Source of the DNA: Palsa-504 sp963744575
Lineage (GTDB): Bacteria; Actinomycetota; Actinomycetes; Streptosporangiales; Streptosporangiaceae
Reading direction: 5' to 3'
DNA length: 64,000 nucleotides
Assembly: GCA_963744575.1 (NCBI GenBank)
Contig: CAVUUF010000024.1
Span: forward strand, 186,001 to 250,000
The notes under the pieces are model-generated. The model searched no databases and was not told the origin of the DNA. It saw nothing but the letters and a program-made list of their open reading frames with translations. Below are positions 15,373 to 23,972 of the stretch, piece by piece (position 1 is the stretch's first letter; every line of letters begins with the position of its first letter). A program made the position numbers and the translations under genes.

Positions 15373-16896
15373 ATGGCGGCAGATGAGATCGGCGCGTTCG
15401 GGTGGATTCAGTCCACAGTGTTCCGTGACGGGGCGTGCGTGACGCTCGTGGCTCCTGCTGATGGCGGCGGGGTCGTCGGTGGATTCGGCGGTGACCTGGC
15501 GGGCGCCCGCCGCACGTCCCTGGCTGAAATCGGGCTGCTGTCGGTTGATGAGCCAGCGGTGGCCGTCAGGGACCTCGGGTCGTGGCTGCTGGTGGTGGAG
15601 GTCAACGGCTGGCAGGGGTCGCGCCCTGAGGTGCTCCGCCGGGTCTCCGCTGGCGGCCGCGCGGTGAGCGCCTACTGGAACGTCAATCTCACGACCCGGT
15701 TCTCCTACGCGGTGGACGGCCGGGTGCTGACCGCGTTCGAGGTCATGTCCCCGGACCGGCGTCACGGCGCGGATCCGGACTGCCTGGAGGAGGCACGTGC
15801 CGGGCTGCCCTGGGAAACCGGCGAGTGGGTGCCCCTCATGCTCGCCCTGGCGTCCAGGGTGACCGGACTGCGGATTGAGCCAGAGTGGTTTGACGGCGAC
15901 TTCGCCGTCATGCCGGTCAGCCCGGTGGACGACGACCCCGCGAGCACGATCTACCCGCCGACCGAGGCGCTGACCTATGACGACGGGCCGCTCGCGTGGG
16001 TGCTGCTGCACGCGGACGACGCGACCCGGCGCCGCGTCGCCGGCATCGCGGCGAGGTACGCGGAAAGCGCGGTGGCCCGGCACGGTGCCCCAGAGGGCAG
16101 GATTCGCATCCCCGAGAAACCCGTTCGGGCGGGCCTGTGGTTCTGGGCGCAGGCTGCGGCTCGCGAGGCCAGTGGCCCGAGTCCGCTGGCGGCGGCGTTC
16201 AGGTCCGTCACCGCGGCATACCTTTGCCTTCAGTCACTCGGCTCGCCGGATGACGGGCTGCGCGCCGAGGTGATGTCCGCGCTGGGGGACCCGGCGCCGC
16301 CGACGGGGTCACTCGGCCTTACCGCCATGGCGGGACCCGCGCCGACTGACCGGTACCTGTGGACCAGCGCGCACTGGCTTGCCCCAGTGGGCGCTCTGCG
16401 GTTCGTGCGCGGGGCCAGCGTGGATGAGGTCGCGGAGGCCTTCGGCGCGGACACCGGCACTGCCAGGAGCGGAGTCCCGCCGCTGTCACGGGAGGTGGTG
16501 ATGGCGTTCCGGCAGGAGGGCGACTGGCTGGTCGCCGTCGAAGGGTGCTACCAACCATCGGCTGGCATCATCCGCCGGTCCCAGCCCATGCCGGCCGGCA
16601 CAACCACGGTCAGCGTGTCCTGGGCAGCGCGCGGCAGGAGCTGGGTCCGCTACCTGACAGGCGACACGCTGGTCGCCGGGCTCGACCCGCAGCGTCCCGG
16701 GCAGCAGATGCGGCTCGGCACCGACCCCGCGTTCCTGGACCAGTACACGGCAGGCCTGCAGCTCCCCTTCCCGCCAGCGGGATACGCCGCCGCTCAACTG
16801 CCCGTGATGCTCGTGATCGCGGAACGCCTGACCGGGCTGGCCTTCACTCCGGAGTGGCTGGACGAGCCGCACGTGCTCATGAACATCCGGACGTAG
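15373..16896 (+). CDS. DUF6461 protein with two tandem domains (IS-flanked cargo)
   Basis: A 507-residue protein with two diverged copies of the DUF6461 domain. The first (about 6-180) contains VTLVAPADGGGVVGGFG, LLVVEVNGWQGSRPEVLRRV and AVSAYWNVNLTTRFSYAVDG. The second (about 325-507) contains LRFVRGASVDEVAEAFGAD, LVAVEGCYQPS and TTVSVSWAARGRSWVRYLTG. Between them is a helical spacer. DUF6461 has no established function; it is common and multi-copy in Streptomyces-type genomes. The ATG lies 21 bp after an IS256 right end, with no good ribosome binding site, and the gene ends 54 bp before a second right-end remnant, so it appears to have been captured between them. Confidence 0.85.
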   Translation: MAADEIGAFGWIQSTVFRDGACVTLVAPADGGGVVGGFGGDLAGARRTSLAEIGLLSVDEPAVAVRDLGSWLLVVEVNGWQGSRPEVLRRVSAGGRAVSAYWNVNLTTRFSYAVDGRVLTAFEVMSPDRRHGADPDCLEEARAGLPWETGEWVPLMLALASRVTGLRIEPEWFDGDFAVMPVSPVDDDPASTIYPPTEALTYDDGPLAWVLLHADDATRRRVAGIAARYAESAVARHGAPEGRIRIPEKPVRAGLWFWAQAAAREASGPSPLAAAFRSVTAAYLCLQSLGSPDDGLRAEVMSALGDPAPPTGSLGLTAMAGPAPTDRYLWTSAHWLAPVGALRFVRGASVDEVAEAFGADTGTARSGVPPLSREVVMAFRQEGDWLVAVEGCYQPSAGIIRRSQPMPAGTTTVSVSWAARGRSWVRYLTGDTLVAGLDPQRPGQQMRLGTDPAFLDQYTAGLQLPFPPAGYAAAQLPVMLVIAERLTGLAFTPEWLDEPHVLMNIRT

Positions 16897-16950
16897 CGGC
16901 GCACAGCCTTGACCGTGGCGGGCGCCTCGCATAGCCGCCCCACCAACGTC

Positions 16951-17112
16951 CTGCGGCTGCTGCACGACCGCGCCGATCCCCCGGCCAGCTCCGGGCACGC
17001 AAAGTAACCAACAATCAGGACGTTGACACCATGCCGAATGTCAGTGCCGTCGCTTAACATCGCCGTGAAGCCGGAACCGCGCCCGTCCTCTACCTCGGAT
17101 TCTGGACGCCAC
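16951..17112 (+). repeat. IS256 right end, copy 2 (outer end of the complex)
   Basis: A degraded copy of the IS256 transposase 3' end and right inverted repeat, collinear with 15173-15351. It ends in GGACGCCAC directly at the right target duplication and forms the imperfect inverted repeat with 10852-10904. No open transposase frame remains. Confidence 0.75.
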
Positions 17113-17121
17113 CCGCTCCGA
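17113..17121. repeat. Right 9-bp target-site duplication
   Basis: Exact copy of CCGCTCCGA at 10843-10851, forming codons 51-53 (Ser-Glu-Arg) of the interrupted ParB-like gene on the minus strand. Confidence 0.8.
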
Positions 17122-17271
17122 CTCATCGAACCAGTACTCGGAGTCGATCTCCGGGAGGTCATCAAGCGTGACCTCCTCTACAGGCAGATGAGCAACCAGT
17201 CCCATCAAGCGGTCAACGTCCCACGCATCCATCCCGCCTTCGCCAGGCCAGAAGTGGTACTGCTTCCTCAT
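17113..17271 (-). pseudogene. 5' part of a ParB-like gene split by the IS256-type element
   Basis: Exactly 53 codons from ATG to the target duplication: MRKQYHFWPGEGGMDAWDVD, then RLMGLVAHLPVEEVTLDDLP and EIDSEYWFDESER. This is the N-terminus of a small conserved actinobacterial family (KxYHFWPGE..LDAWDV) with a ParB/Srx-like fold that carries a downstream DGRVMDGMHR-type motif. After the duplication the frame runs into the IS end (VASRIRGRG). The remaining part of the gene is 6.3 kb away at 10714-10842. Confidence 0.7.
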
Positions 17272-17584
17272 TGTCTCAGTCTGGCGCAGAACATCGACGC
17301 AACTGGTTATGCCAGATCCGCCGCTACCGCGACCGATTCGATCGGCATCCCCAGAGCGCCTTCATGTCACGTTGAGTAATCTATCCGATTAAGGCTGGGC
17401 GTGTTCCGCCGTCCCGGCACGACAGGGCCTGGGTCGCGCGCCTGCGCCGGGGCCGTGCGGTTATCCCCGTCGAGGGTGACTGTTACTCAGTTGATTACTC
17501 GGCTTGGGTTGGACGAGCTGGCCCAACACATGCTCCGGAGGCGCGACCCATTTCACCCTCTGGTGCACGGCTCAGACGGTAGCC
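17272..17584. other. Intergenic, with one copy of a dispersed tandem motif
   Basis: No supported gene. At 17482-17505 two imperfect 12-base copies, GTTACTCAGTTG and ATTACTCGGCTT, are in tandem. The same arrangement occurs at 58148-58171 and 62250-62273. Otherwise I see nothing here. Confidence 0.5.
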
Positions 17585-18010
17585 CTAGGGGGCCTGGCGT
17601 CCGGTCTGGCGAATGCCGTGTTCCTTACGGCGGCAGTAACTGACCGGGCAAGCGAACGCTGCTATGGCCACCGCTATCGCCCAGAGGATGCCGACGATGA
17701 AAAGGACTTGCGCCTCATCCTTGGCGATGACGCCACCCGCGCTCGCCGCGACCATCGCGGAAGGCACACCGGTGACGAAGATGCCGATCGCAACACCGGT
17801 TAGTAGCGTGCGGCGGCCATTCGATTGTGCTGGTTGCACAGGCTGCTCTCGGGACACAGGCCCGAGGCGGGCGTCGAGACGTGCGGTGATTTCCCGGTCG
17901 ACTCGCTCCAGGAAGGACTCGATCACCGCGTCGCCGTATTCGGGGCCAAGCTCCTTGTGCACCGCGGCGGCGGCGCGGATCTCCTCTGCAGAAAGCGGCG
18001 ATGTGCTCAT
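17585..18010 (-). CDS. Small two-helix membrane protein with N-terminal soluble domain
   Basis: A 141-residue protein. The N-terminal half (EEIRAAAAVHKELGPEYGDA, VIESFLERVDREITARLDAR) is a charged helical segment typical of many short actinobacterial membrane proteins. The C-terminal half has two transmembrane segments (TLLTGVAIGIFVTGVPSAMV and AQVLFIVGILWAIAVAIAAF). I start at ATG 18010 because a GGAGGA site lies 9 bases upstream and the longer upstream extension is low-complexity. Function unknown; the architecture suggests a membrane-anchored regulator or phage-shock-like accessory protein, but that is speculation. Confidence 0.75.
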   Translation of the reverse strand: MSTSPLSAEEIRAAAAVHKELGPEYGDAVIESFLERVDREITARLDARLGPVSREQPVQPAQSNGRRTLLTGVAIGIFVTGVPSAMVAASAGGVIAKDEAQVLFIVGILWAIAVAIAAFACPVSYCRRKEHGIRQTGRQAP

Positions 18011-19937
18011 GGGTGAGAGTCCTCCGTACAGCCACGACCAAGGCCCGTGAAGACAAGATACATCTCGGGAACGGAGCTTGCCAGCATTGCGAGATTCGCC
18101 GCGCTTCCGGGGCCTCGCCCTCGCCGTCAGACCCGCCGTGTCGGCAGAGGTCAGGCGCGCGTGACCGCAGGACCGTCCGCATCGCACGCCAGCTCGGCGA
18201 GGTGGCCGGTCGCCCGCCGTTGCTCGCCCCGCCCAGGTCCGACGCAGGCAAGCGCACCGTGTCGATGCCTTCCCTGATTGTGGCCGACATCGGCTCGCAC
18301 CTGGACACCTTCACCAAGCCAGAGGCCGCTGGCTGGGCACGGCGGGATCGGGCTGCCGAGTACCTCGCCGGGCAGCTGAGGAGCGCAGACCCGGACTGCG
18401 CCGCTCAGCAACGCCGCTTGATCAACTCGGCGGTTAGCAGCGCTCTCCGTTCCGATGTTCCGAGGGCCGCGACTCACACCCGCAAGAGATGACGCCGTTT
18501 CCGGTAGCGGCCGACGCGCACGGCCAACCCGGCTCGGTGCTGGCCGTGCCTGATTGGGCAACCGGGCTACTTTCGGCCCTCCTGATGAGTCGAGGTTTGC
18601 GGCGCTGGTTCCTTGAGTCATCAATTCACGACGGAGATAAGACATGGGTCTTGTGGGAGATGCGGGGGAACCAGCACCCTGATGCTGCGCGCCGACCGGT
18701 GAGCGAGGTTGAACGCTAATTCCTGCACAGGAGCATACGCGAGACCCTGCGGCTTAACTTCTGGTCATCACCATCAACGAAGTCACATGAGGTTGACCGG
18801 GCGCACTCTCATGACCCTGACCGGGCGCCCTTATGGGTGCCGCGGACAGGGTTGGTCGGCTTCGGCGTTTCCGCGGAGACGCCTTGTGCAGAATTTCACA
18901 AGCCGCTTCCGCGGAAACGCGCTGCCATGCCACCCAGACGCGGCTGCTCATCACCGGGCATGCCGCCGGTCAACCCGGCGCCCGGATGCCCCGTCGGGAA
19001 GCTGACGATGAGCACCGGCTGACCGATGCCCGGACGCTCAACGGCCCGAACCCGGGCCGCCCAGGACCGCCTCAAAAGCACCGGGCCAGCCCTCCCACGC
19101 GAGCGCGGGCACGCGAAGAAACCGGCATGGCCGCCAAGAGCCACCACGCCATGGCCGGCCCTTCCCCGGCCGATCGCGGAGCCATCTGCGGAGCACGGCA
19201 CCCCAGCCCTCACACTCTCCCGCCAAGGCCAGATCACCACGTACTGCCCCTGCCGCCGGCCGCGTGGCCCGCGCCGGTGCCAGGACGACCTTGATGATCG
19301 TCCCTGCCCGAAGAACGGCCAGCGGCCCAGGTCACGCGGCCTCTACCCGCGCACGGCATCCTCCTCCGACGGCATCCTGCTCCGGGAGCAGGCCGGCCTG
19401 AACTCCCGGGCACCGGGCTCCAAACTACGGCACCCAATCCGGCTCACCCCGTTCCCCCGAACCTCGTCAAAGACCCTGGCAGACTCACCCCCAGACCCCC
19501 GCCGCACGCTGCGCTTCTCGCACTGGACATCATCCCCATCTGCCGCGGACAGGATCGAGCGCCATGGTCCGGCGCAACTTCTTGGCCATGCCGCGGCCCG
19601 GTCAAGCCCGGCCGCGTCGGTGAGTATGGCCCCGCATCGGCGGCAGTTCCCGGATGCAGTGATTGCCGGGCCGACCCGGCAGTACCCGGGAATCAGCACG
19701 GCCGGTCCGGCCGGAGGGCTGGCAGGTGGCATCCGCGGCGGCCATGGCAGCCGCCCGGACACCGCCAGAACGCAGGTGGTGCACATCCACCGCTTCCGCG
19801 GCGCCGATGGCGGGCCTTCACACGGCTTGCACATGATCTTCACGCTTTCTGCATCGGCCGGGAGTGAGGTCGTCCGGTAAGCCCGCGCGAGCGCAGGCAT
19901 CTCGCAGCAGCGCGAAACGACTCCTCGGAGGGTAACC
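18011..19937. other. 1.9 kb without a supported gene
   Basis: Many overlapping open frames exist on both strands, but all are Arg/Pro/Ser/Gly low-complexity with no consistent codon bias or recognisable motif. The only clear structure is the 56-bp palindrome at 18865-18920. Two short Cys-containing frames (around 19220 on plus, 19640-19840 on minus) are noted but not called. This is probably decayed coding DNA. Confidence 0.5.
18865..18920. repeat. Large interrupted palindrome
   Basis: The outer arms GCGTTTCCGCGGA (18865-18877) and TCCGCGGAAACGC (18908-18920) are perfect complements. A second pair, CTTGTG (18883-18888) and CACAAG (18897-18902), shares the same centre. The result is a 19-bp interrupted stem with two 5-nt internal bulges and an 8-nt loop. 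It is not followed by a T-tract. Confidence 0.85.
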
Positions 19938-21002
19938 ATGACGGCTGGCGTTGACCAGGCAAGGCTGGATGAGTTCATGCATCGCATGATCGGCTTCATG
20001 ACGGGTTCAGCGGTCTGCTACGGAGTCTGGCTGGGGGATGAACTGGGCCTGTACCGGGTGCTCGCCGACTCAGGGCCAGCGCCCGCGGAGGACATCGCTG
20101 CCCGGGCCGGCTGCAACCCGCGACTGGTCGCAGACTGGCTCGACGGGCAGGCCGCCAGCGGCCTGATCGACTATGACCCGGCCGCTGGCACCTACCACCT
20201 CAGCAGCGAGGCGGCCATGGCCCTGGCTGATGACTCCTCCCCGGCCTTCACCGCCCGGGCCATGAACGCGGTCGGCGCGTTCTACGCCGACATCGACAAG
20301 CTGACCGCGGCCTTCCGCGGCAACGGGGCGCTGGCCTGGGCCGACCATCACCCGCGGCTGTTCGACGGCACCGAGTGGCTGTTCCGCACCGGCTACCGCG
20401 CCTACCTGCCAGAATGGATAGCCGCGCTGGACGGCGTCCAGCCGAAGCTGACCGCCGGCGCCCGAGTCGCCGACATCGGCTGCGGCCACGGCGCCTCGGT
20501 CGTCGTCATGGCAGAAAGCTTCCCCAGCTCCCGGTTCTGGGGCTTCGACTTCCACCCGCCCTCGATAGGCACCGCCCGCAAGCGGGCCGAGGAGGCAGGA
20601 TTGACCGGCCGATCCACCTTCGAGGTCGCGACAGCGACCGAGTACCCCGGCACCTACGACCTCATCTGCTTCTTCGACTGCCTGCACGACATGGGCAACC
20701 CGGTCGGCGCCGCCCGGTACGCCCGCGAGCACCTCGAACCTGGCGGCACCGTCCTGCTCGTCGAGCCGTTCGCGCTGGATGACCACCAGGACAACCTCAC
20801 CGCCAACCCGATGGCACCGCTGTTCTACCACGCCTCATCCGCGGTCTGCGCGCCAAACTCACTGTCCCAGGAGGTGGGAACCGCACTCGGCGCGCAGGCC
20901 GGCGAGGCGCGGCTGCGCCAGGTGTTCGAACAGGCCGGCTACACCCGGTTCCGCCGGGCCGCCGAAACCCCGATCAACATGATCCTCCAAGCCAGCCCCT
21001 GA
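19938..21002 (+). CDS. Class I SAM-dependent methyltransferase with N-terminal winged helix
   Basis: A 354-residue protein of the Rv2258c-like group. Residues 1-95 form a winged-helix domain (YRVLADSGPAPAEDIAARAG, DWLDGQAASGLIDYDPAAGT). The methyltransferase domain follows, with the SAM-binding motif VADIGCGHGAS at residues 177-187, an acidic FDFHPPS strand and DLICFFDCLHDMG. The substrate is unknown; relatives methylate small aromatic or polyketide-type molecules. The start is supported by a CGGAGGG site 6-7 bases upstream. No biosynthetic partner genes are adjacent, and a GC-rich hairpin follows the stop immediately. Confidence 0.88.
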   Translation: MTAGVDQARLDEFMHRMIGFMTGSAVCYGVWLGDELGLYRVLADSGPAPAEDIAARAGCNPRLVADWLDGQAASGLIDYDPAAGTYHLSSEAAMALADDSSPAFTARAMNAVGAFYADIDKLTAAFRGNGALAWADHHPRLFDGTEWLFRTGYRAYLPEWIAALDGVQPKLTAGARVADIGCGHGASVVVMAESFPSSRFWGFDFHPPSIGTARKRAEEAGLTGRSTFEVATATEYPGTYDLICFFDCLHDMGNPVGAARYAREHLEPGGTVLLVEPFALDDHQDNLTANPMAPLFYHASSAVCAPNSLSQEVGTALGAQAGEARLRQVFEQAGYTRFRRAAETPINMILQASP

Positions 21003-21004
21003 CC

Positions 21005-21027
21005 GCGGGGCCGGATCCGGACCCCGC
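21005..21027 (+). terminator. Intrinsic-type hairpin after the methyltransferase
   Basis: GCGGGG pairs with CCCCGC around a CCGGATCCGG palindrome, with one bulged A, 2 bases after the TGA. It has no U-tract, as is common for actinomycete terminators. Confidence 0.6.
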
Positions 21028-21567
21028 CGGTTCCGTCAGATGCCACGTCCCGATGACGGCGGGCCGCCCGCTGCGTGCCGGGCTGGACAACGGCCCGAGC
21101 CGTGTACGGCCGGGCAGAGAACCAGCGCTGGGACGCCGGGAAGGGCAGATATATCGCTATCTCATCCCGGCTATCGGCTAGCTGGCAACCTTCGTAATCG
21201 GCAGGGAGGGGAGCCGCTACGTTACGCACCGTAGTTTTCTCTGCACAACGCTTGACCTGCCGAGTTCCTTATCGCCGAATATCTACTATCGGCGATGCGC
21301 CACCGGATTGTTCGAGTGGCGCAGAGCCGGCTGTTCTGAGGCCTGCGCAGCGAACCCAGTATGGGCTTGCTCCGGAACTGACCAATCTGGGGGGACTGCA
21401 CCAGCAGCTTGTGGATCCAACCAGGTTGCACGGAGGCCAGGATGGGTGGCGTGGCTCCGTTACTGGTTGCTGCTTGGCGTGCCTCCGGGCATACTCGCGG
21501 CGGCTCAGCACAGGCTGGTGCGTGGTCTGCTCGGTATTATGGCCCGGTCAGCGATAGGGGCGTATTG
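21028..21567. other. Intergenic region upstream of the AraC gene, with a hairpin
   Basis: No supported gene. It contains an inverted repeat ATCGCCGA (21271-21278) and TCGGCGAT (21289-21296) with a 10-nt AT-rich spacer, and a lower-GC stretch (21140-21300) typical of promoter DNA. The repeat is 270 bp from the regulator start; it could be an operator or a terminator for an absent gene. Confidence 0.55.
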
Positions 21568-22536
21568 ATGGCCGTTTTGATCCGCACGAGCGACGTCCCT
21601 CCTGCGTACCGTTACGAGGCCTGGCGCAGCATCGTCTGCGACACGCTCGGCCCGCTGGATTTCCGGAGTGATCCGGGGGTGCCGCTGTCAGGCGTGATCG
21701 AGGCCGGGCATCTTGGGCCTGTGACTGTTGGCAGGGTGCAGACCTCCACGCCACATAGCGTGCACCGCACGCCCGGCCTGATCCGCCGCGGCAGCGCTGA
21801 ACTGTACCGGGTTGTGCTGGCCATGTCGGGAAACCCCCGTCTCGGGCAAGACGGCCGGGCGGCGCAGCTGCGGCCTGGCGAGTTCGCGATATACGACTTT
21901 GCTCGGCCCTACGAGCTGGCCTACGATTCGGCGGTCCAGTTGGCGGTGTTCGGTTTCCCGCGCGATCTGCTGGCCCTCCCGCCTGATTCAGCCAGACGGC
22001 TTACCGCGGTTCCGGTTTCTGCCGATCAGGGCGCCGGCGCTTTGGCGTCGCCGTTGCTTCGCCGGGTGGTCCTGGACATGGAGACATACGGGCCGACCAG
22101 TGCGGCCCGGCTGTGCACGGTGCTGATGGACCTGGTGACCGCCGCCGTCGCCGAGCGCGCCGAGCAGGCTGACGCGCTGCAGATCGAGCCGCGGGAGCGA
22201 ATCTTGCTCTTGCGCGTCCACGCATTCATCGAGCAGCACCTTGGCGAGGCGGATCTGTCGCCCGGTCTCGTCGCGGCGGCGCATCACGTCTCACTGCGTC
22301 ATCTGCACCGGTTGTTCGAGGCTGAGGATACGACGGTGGCCGCATGGATCCGCCGACGGCGTCTTGAACGCTGCCGCCGGGATCTGGCCGACCCGGCGCT
22401 TGGTGCCGCGCCGGTCAGCACCGTGGCGGCCAGGTGGGGCCTCCCGGACCCGGCGCACTTCAGCCGGGTTTTCCGGCGTGCGTACGGGCTGCCGCCTGCC
22501 GAGTACCGCCGCAATTACCTCACCCCCGTGGCTTGA
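21568..22536 (+). CDS. AraC family transcriptional regulator
   Basis: A 322-residue regulator. The N-terminal about 180 residues form the AraC-type ligand/dimer domain of the 'AraC-binding-like domain 2' group (YRYEAWRSIVCDTLGPLDF, LRPGEFAIYDFARPYEL, FGFPRDLLALP). The C-terminal two-HTH domain runs from RVHAFIEQHLGEADLSPGLV through HHVSLRHLHRLFEAEDTTVA to VSTVAARWGLPDPAHFSRVF and ends RRAYGLPPAEYRR. The ATG is preceded by AGGGG; a longer upstream frame lacks similarity. It may control the VOC protein and hydrolase genes that follow in the same direction. Confidence 0.88.
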   Translation: MAVLIRTSDVPPAYRYEAWRSIVCDTLGPLDFRSDPGVPLSGVIEAGHLGPVTVGRVQTSTPHSVHRTPGLIRRGSAELYRVVLAMSGNPRLGQDGRAAQLRPGEFAIYDFARPYELAYDSAVQLAVFGFPRDLLALPPDSARRLTAVPVSADQGAGALASPLLRRVVLDMETYGPTSAARLCTVLMDLVTAAVAERAEQADALQIEPRERILLLRVHAFIEQHLGEADLSPGLVAAAHHVSLRHLHRLFEAEDTTVAAWIRRRRLERCRRDLADPALGAAPVSTVAARWGLPDPAHFSRVFRRAYGLPPAEYRRNYLTPVA

Positions 22537-22723
22537 GGTCTCACCGCGCTCCCCTACCGCACGGCAGCCAGCCGCGGATAGATCACGCCCGGCGGCCCTG
22601 AGCCCGGCACGGATGGTCAACTGGCTGGCACCGGCAGCCAAGACGAGCCTGCTTCTTATTTTGCAGGCTGTAGGCACCTGCACTGCTCCACGTGAGGGCG
22701 GCAAAGAGGGAAAGGAAACCGCA

Positions 22724-23116
22724 GTGCCAACCAAGCTATTCGTCAATCTTCCGGTCAAGGACCTTAAGCGGTCGGAGGCATTCTTCACTGGACTGGGCTT
22801 TGAGTTCTTCGGCATGACCGATGACATGGCATCAGTGATCATCAGTGAGCATACGCAGGTCATGCTGCTGGCCGAGCCGACCTTCGCCGCCTACACGACC
22901 AAACCCGTCGCCGACGCGACCGCGAGCACGGAGGTGATCCTGGTGCTGGGCGTGGAGCGGACCGATCAGGTGGACGACCTCATCGATAACGCCCTGGCAG
23001 GCGGGGCCAGCCCCGCAGGTACCCCCCAACAGGGCCACGGCAGGTACCAGCGCGGGTTCACCGATCTCGATGGTCACCACTGGGAGGCGCTGTGCCTGGT
23101 GGAGGAGACCGGCTGA
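22724..23116 (+). CDS. VOC superfamily (glyoxalase-like) protein
   Basis: A 130-residue protein with the two beta-alpha-beta-beta-beta modules of the vicinal oxygen chelate fold: KLFVNLPVKDLKRSEAFFTG, LGFEFFGMTDDMASVIISEH and the C-terminal GFTDLDGHHWEALCLVEE. It resembles the VOC group annotated as glyoxalase or bleomycin-resistance-like proteins. Metal ligands are only partly conserved (the first-strand His is replaced by Asn), so enzymatic activity is uncertain. The start GTG has AAAGGA 8-9 bases upstream. It is followed 25 bp later by an alpha/beta hydrolase, probably in one transcription unit. Confidence 0.82.
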   Translation: MPTKLFVNLPVKDLKRSEAFFTGLGFEFFGMTDDMASVIISEHTQVMLLAEPTFAAYTTKPVADATASTEVILVLGVERTDQVDDLIDNALAGGASPAGTPQQGHGRYQRGFTDLDGHHWEALCLVEETG

Positions 23117-23141
23117 TTCCGGCGGCAGCGAACGGAAAGAC

Positions 23142-23972
23142 ATGGGTCGACATGATGGGACGCGTGCCATGAGCGGGGCGTCAACGGGCCAGGTCACCTC
23201 GGCCGATGGCACCTCGATCGTCTTCGACCGGTCCGGCGCGGGGCCAATGATCATCCTCGTGCACGGCGCGTTCACCGGCAGGGCGCACCCCCTGCTGTCT
23301 GACGTAGCGGCTGCCCTGGCACCGTGGTTCACCGTGGTGAACTACGACCGCCGGGGCCGGGGCGACAGCGGCGACACCCAGCCCTACGCCGTCGAGCGCG
23401 AACTTGAGGACCTGACCGCTCTCCTCAAGCTAGCCGACGGATCGGCCATGGTGTTCGGCGGTTCCTCGGGCGCTGCCCTAGCACTGCAGGCCGCGCCGTG
23501 GAATCAGGCCATCTCGAAGCTGGCGGTATGGGAGCCGCCCTATCACGTCGACGACAGCGCACCCAGACTGCCGCACGATTTCGCGGCGCGGCTGGAAGCC
23601 CTGGTCGGGGAAGGCCGCCGCGGGACCGCAGTCGAACTGTTCATGATGGAAGCCGCCGAGGCCACCAAAGAGGCGGTCGCCGCGATGCGGGTTCAGCCGT
23701 CTTGGCCACAAGCCGAGGCTGTCGCGCACACCCTAGCCTACGAGGCTGCCGTGATGGGACCAGGGAACGCGCTACCCGCCGACCGGCTGGCCGCCATTAC
23801 CCAGCCCACGCTCGTGCTCACAGGGGGGAACAGCCCGGCATGGATCACCAACGCGGGCAAGGCAGCCGCCGGAACCATCCTGGCCGCGGCCCACCGCGTC
23901 CTTGAGGGCCAGACACACAACGTGTCCCCTAAAGCACTCGCTCCGGAACTGCTGGAATTCTTCACTAGCTAA
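23142..23972 (+). CDS. Alpha/beta hydrolase
   Basis: A 276-residue alpha/beta-hydrolase. The oxyanion-hole HGAFTG is near residue 41, FTVVNYDRRGRGDSGD is the strand-4/turn motif, and the nucleophile elbow GGSSG has Ser108. The acid region is LTGGNSPAW, and the terminal His is in EGQTHNVSPKAL. The catalytic triad is therefore complete, although the strand expected to carry Asp reads TGGNSP. The substrate is unknown; it resembles non-haem haloperoxidase/esterase-like members. I start at the ATG 5 bases after an AACGGAAAGAC site; a downstream ATG is possible. It is co-directional with the AraC and VOC genes. Confidence 0.85.
   Translation: MGRHDGTRAMSGASTGQVTSADGTSIVFDRSGAGPMIILVHGAFTGRAHPLLSDVAAALAPWFTVVNYDRRGRGDSGDTQPYAVERELEDLTALLKLADGSAMVFGGSSGAALALQAAPWNQAISKLAVWEPPYHVDDSAPRLPHDFAARLEALVGEGRRGTAVELFMMEAAEATKEAVAAMRVQPSWPQAEAVAHTLAYEAAVMGPGNALPADRLAAITQPTLVLTGGNSPAWITNAGKAAAGTILAAAHRVLEGQTHNVSPKALAPELLEFFTS

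Larger units (their letters stand above)
10852..17112. mobile_element. IS256-type insertion complex with nested ISAzo13 and IS110 elements and a DUF6461 cargo gene
   Basis: A 6.26-kb unit bounded by 9-bp target duplications and imperfect inverted ends. From left to right it holds an IS256 transposase 5' part, an ISAzo13-family transposase in two pieces, an IS110 element inserted between those pieces, an IS256 transposase 3' part with its right end (to 15351), a DUF6461 gene, and a second IS256 right-end remnant (16951-17112). Removing 10852-17112 plus one duplication restores the ParB-like gene frame. No IS256 transposase in it can be active, because the central part carrying the first catalytic Asp residues is missing. 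Confidence 0.75.

Noticed and set aside
19520..19840. Minus-strand frame with two CxxC pairs (IMCKPCEG, WMCTTC, CRRCG)
   Set aside because: Could be a small zinc-binding protein, but there is no ribosome binding site, no stable length and no recognised homologue; left uncalled.
19026..19880. 284-residue plus-strand frame with a Cys-rich stretch (TYCPCRRP)
   Set aside because: Composition is Arg/Pro/Ser-rich, codon bias is inconsistent, and no family or ribosome binding site is recognisable.
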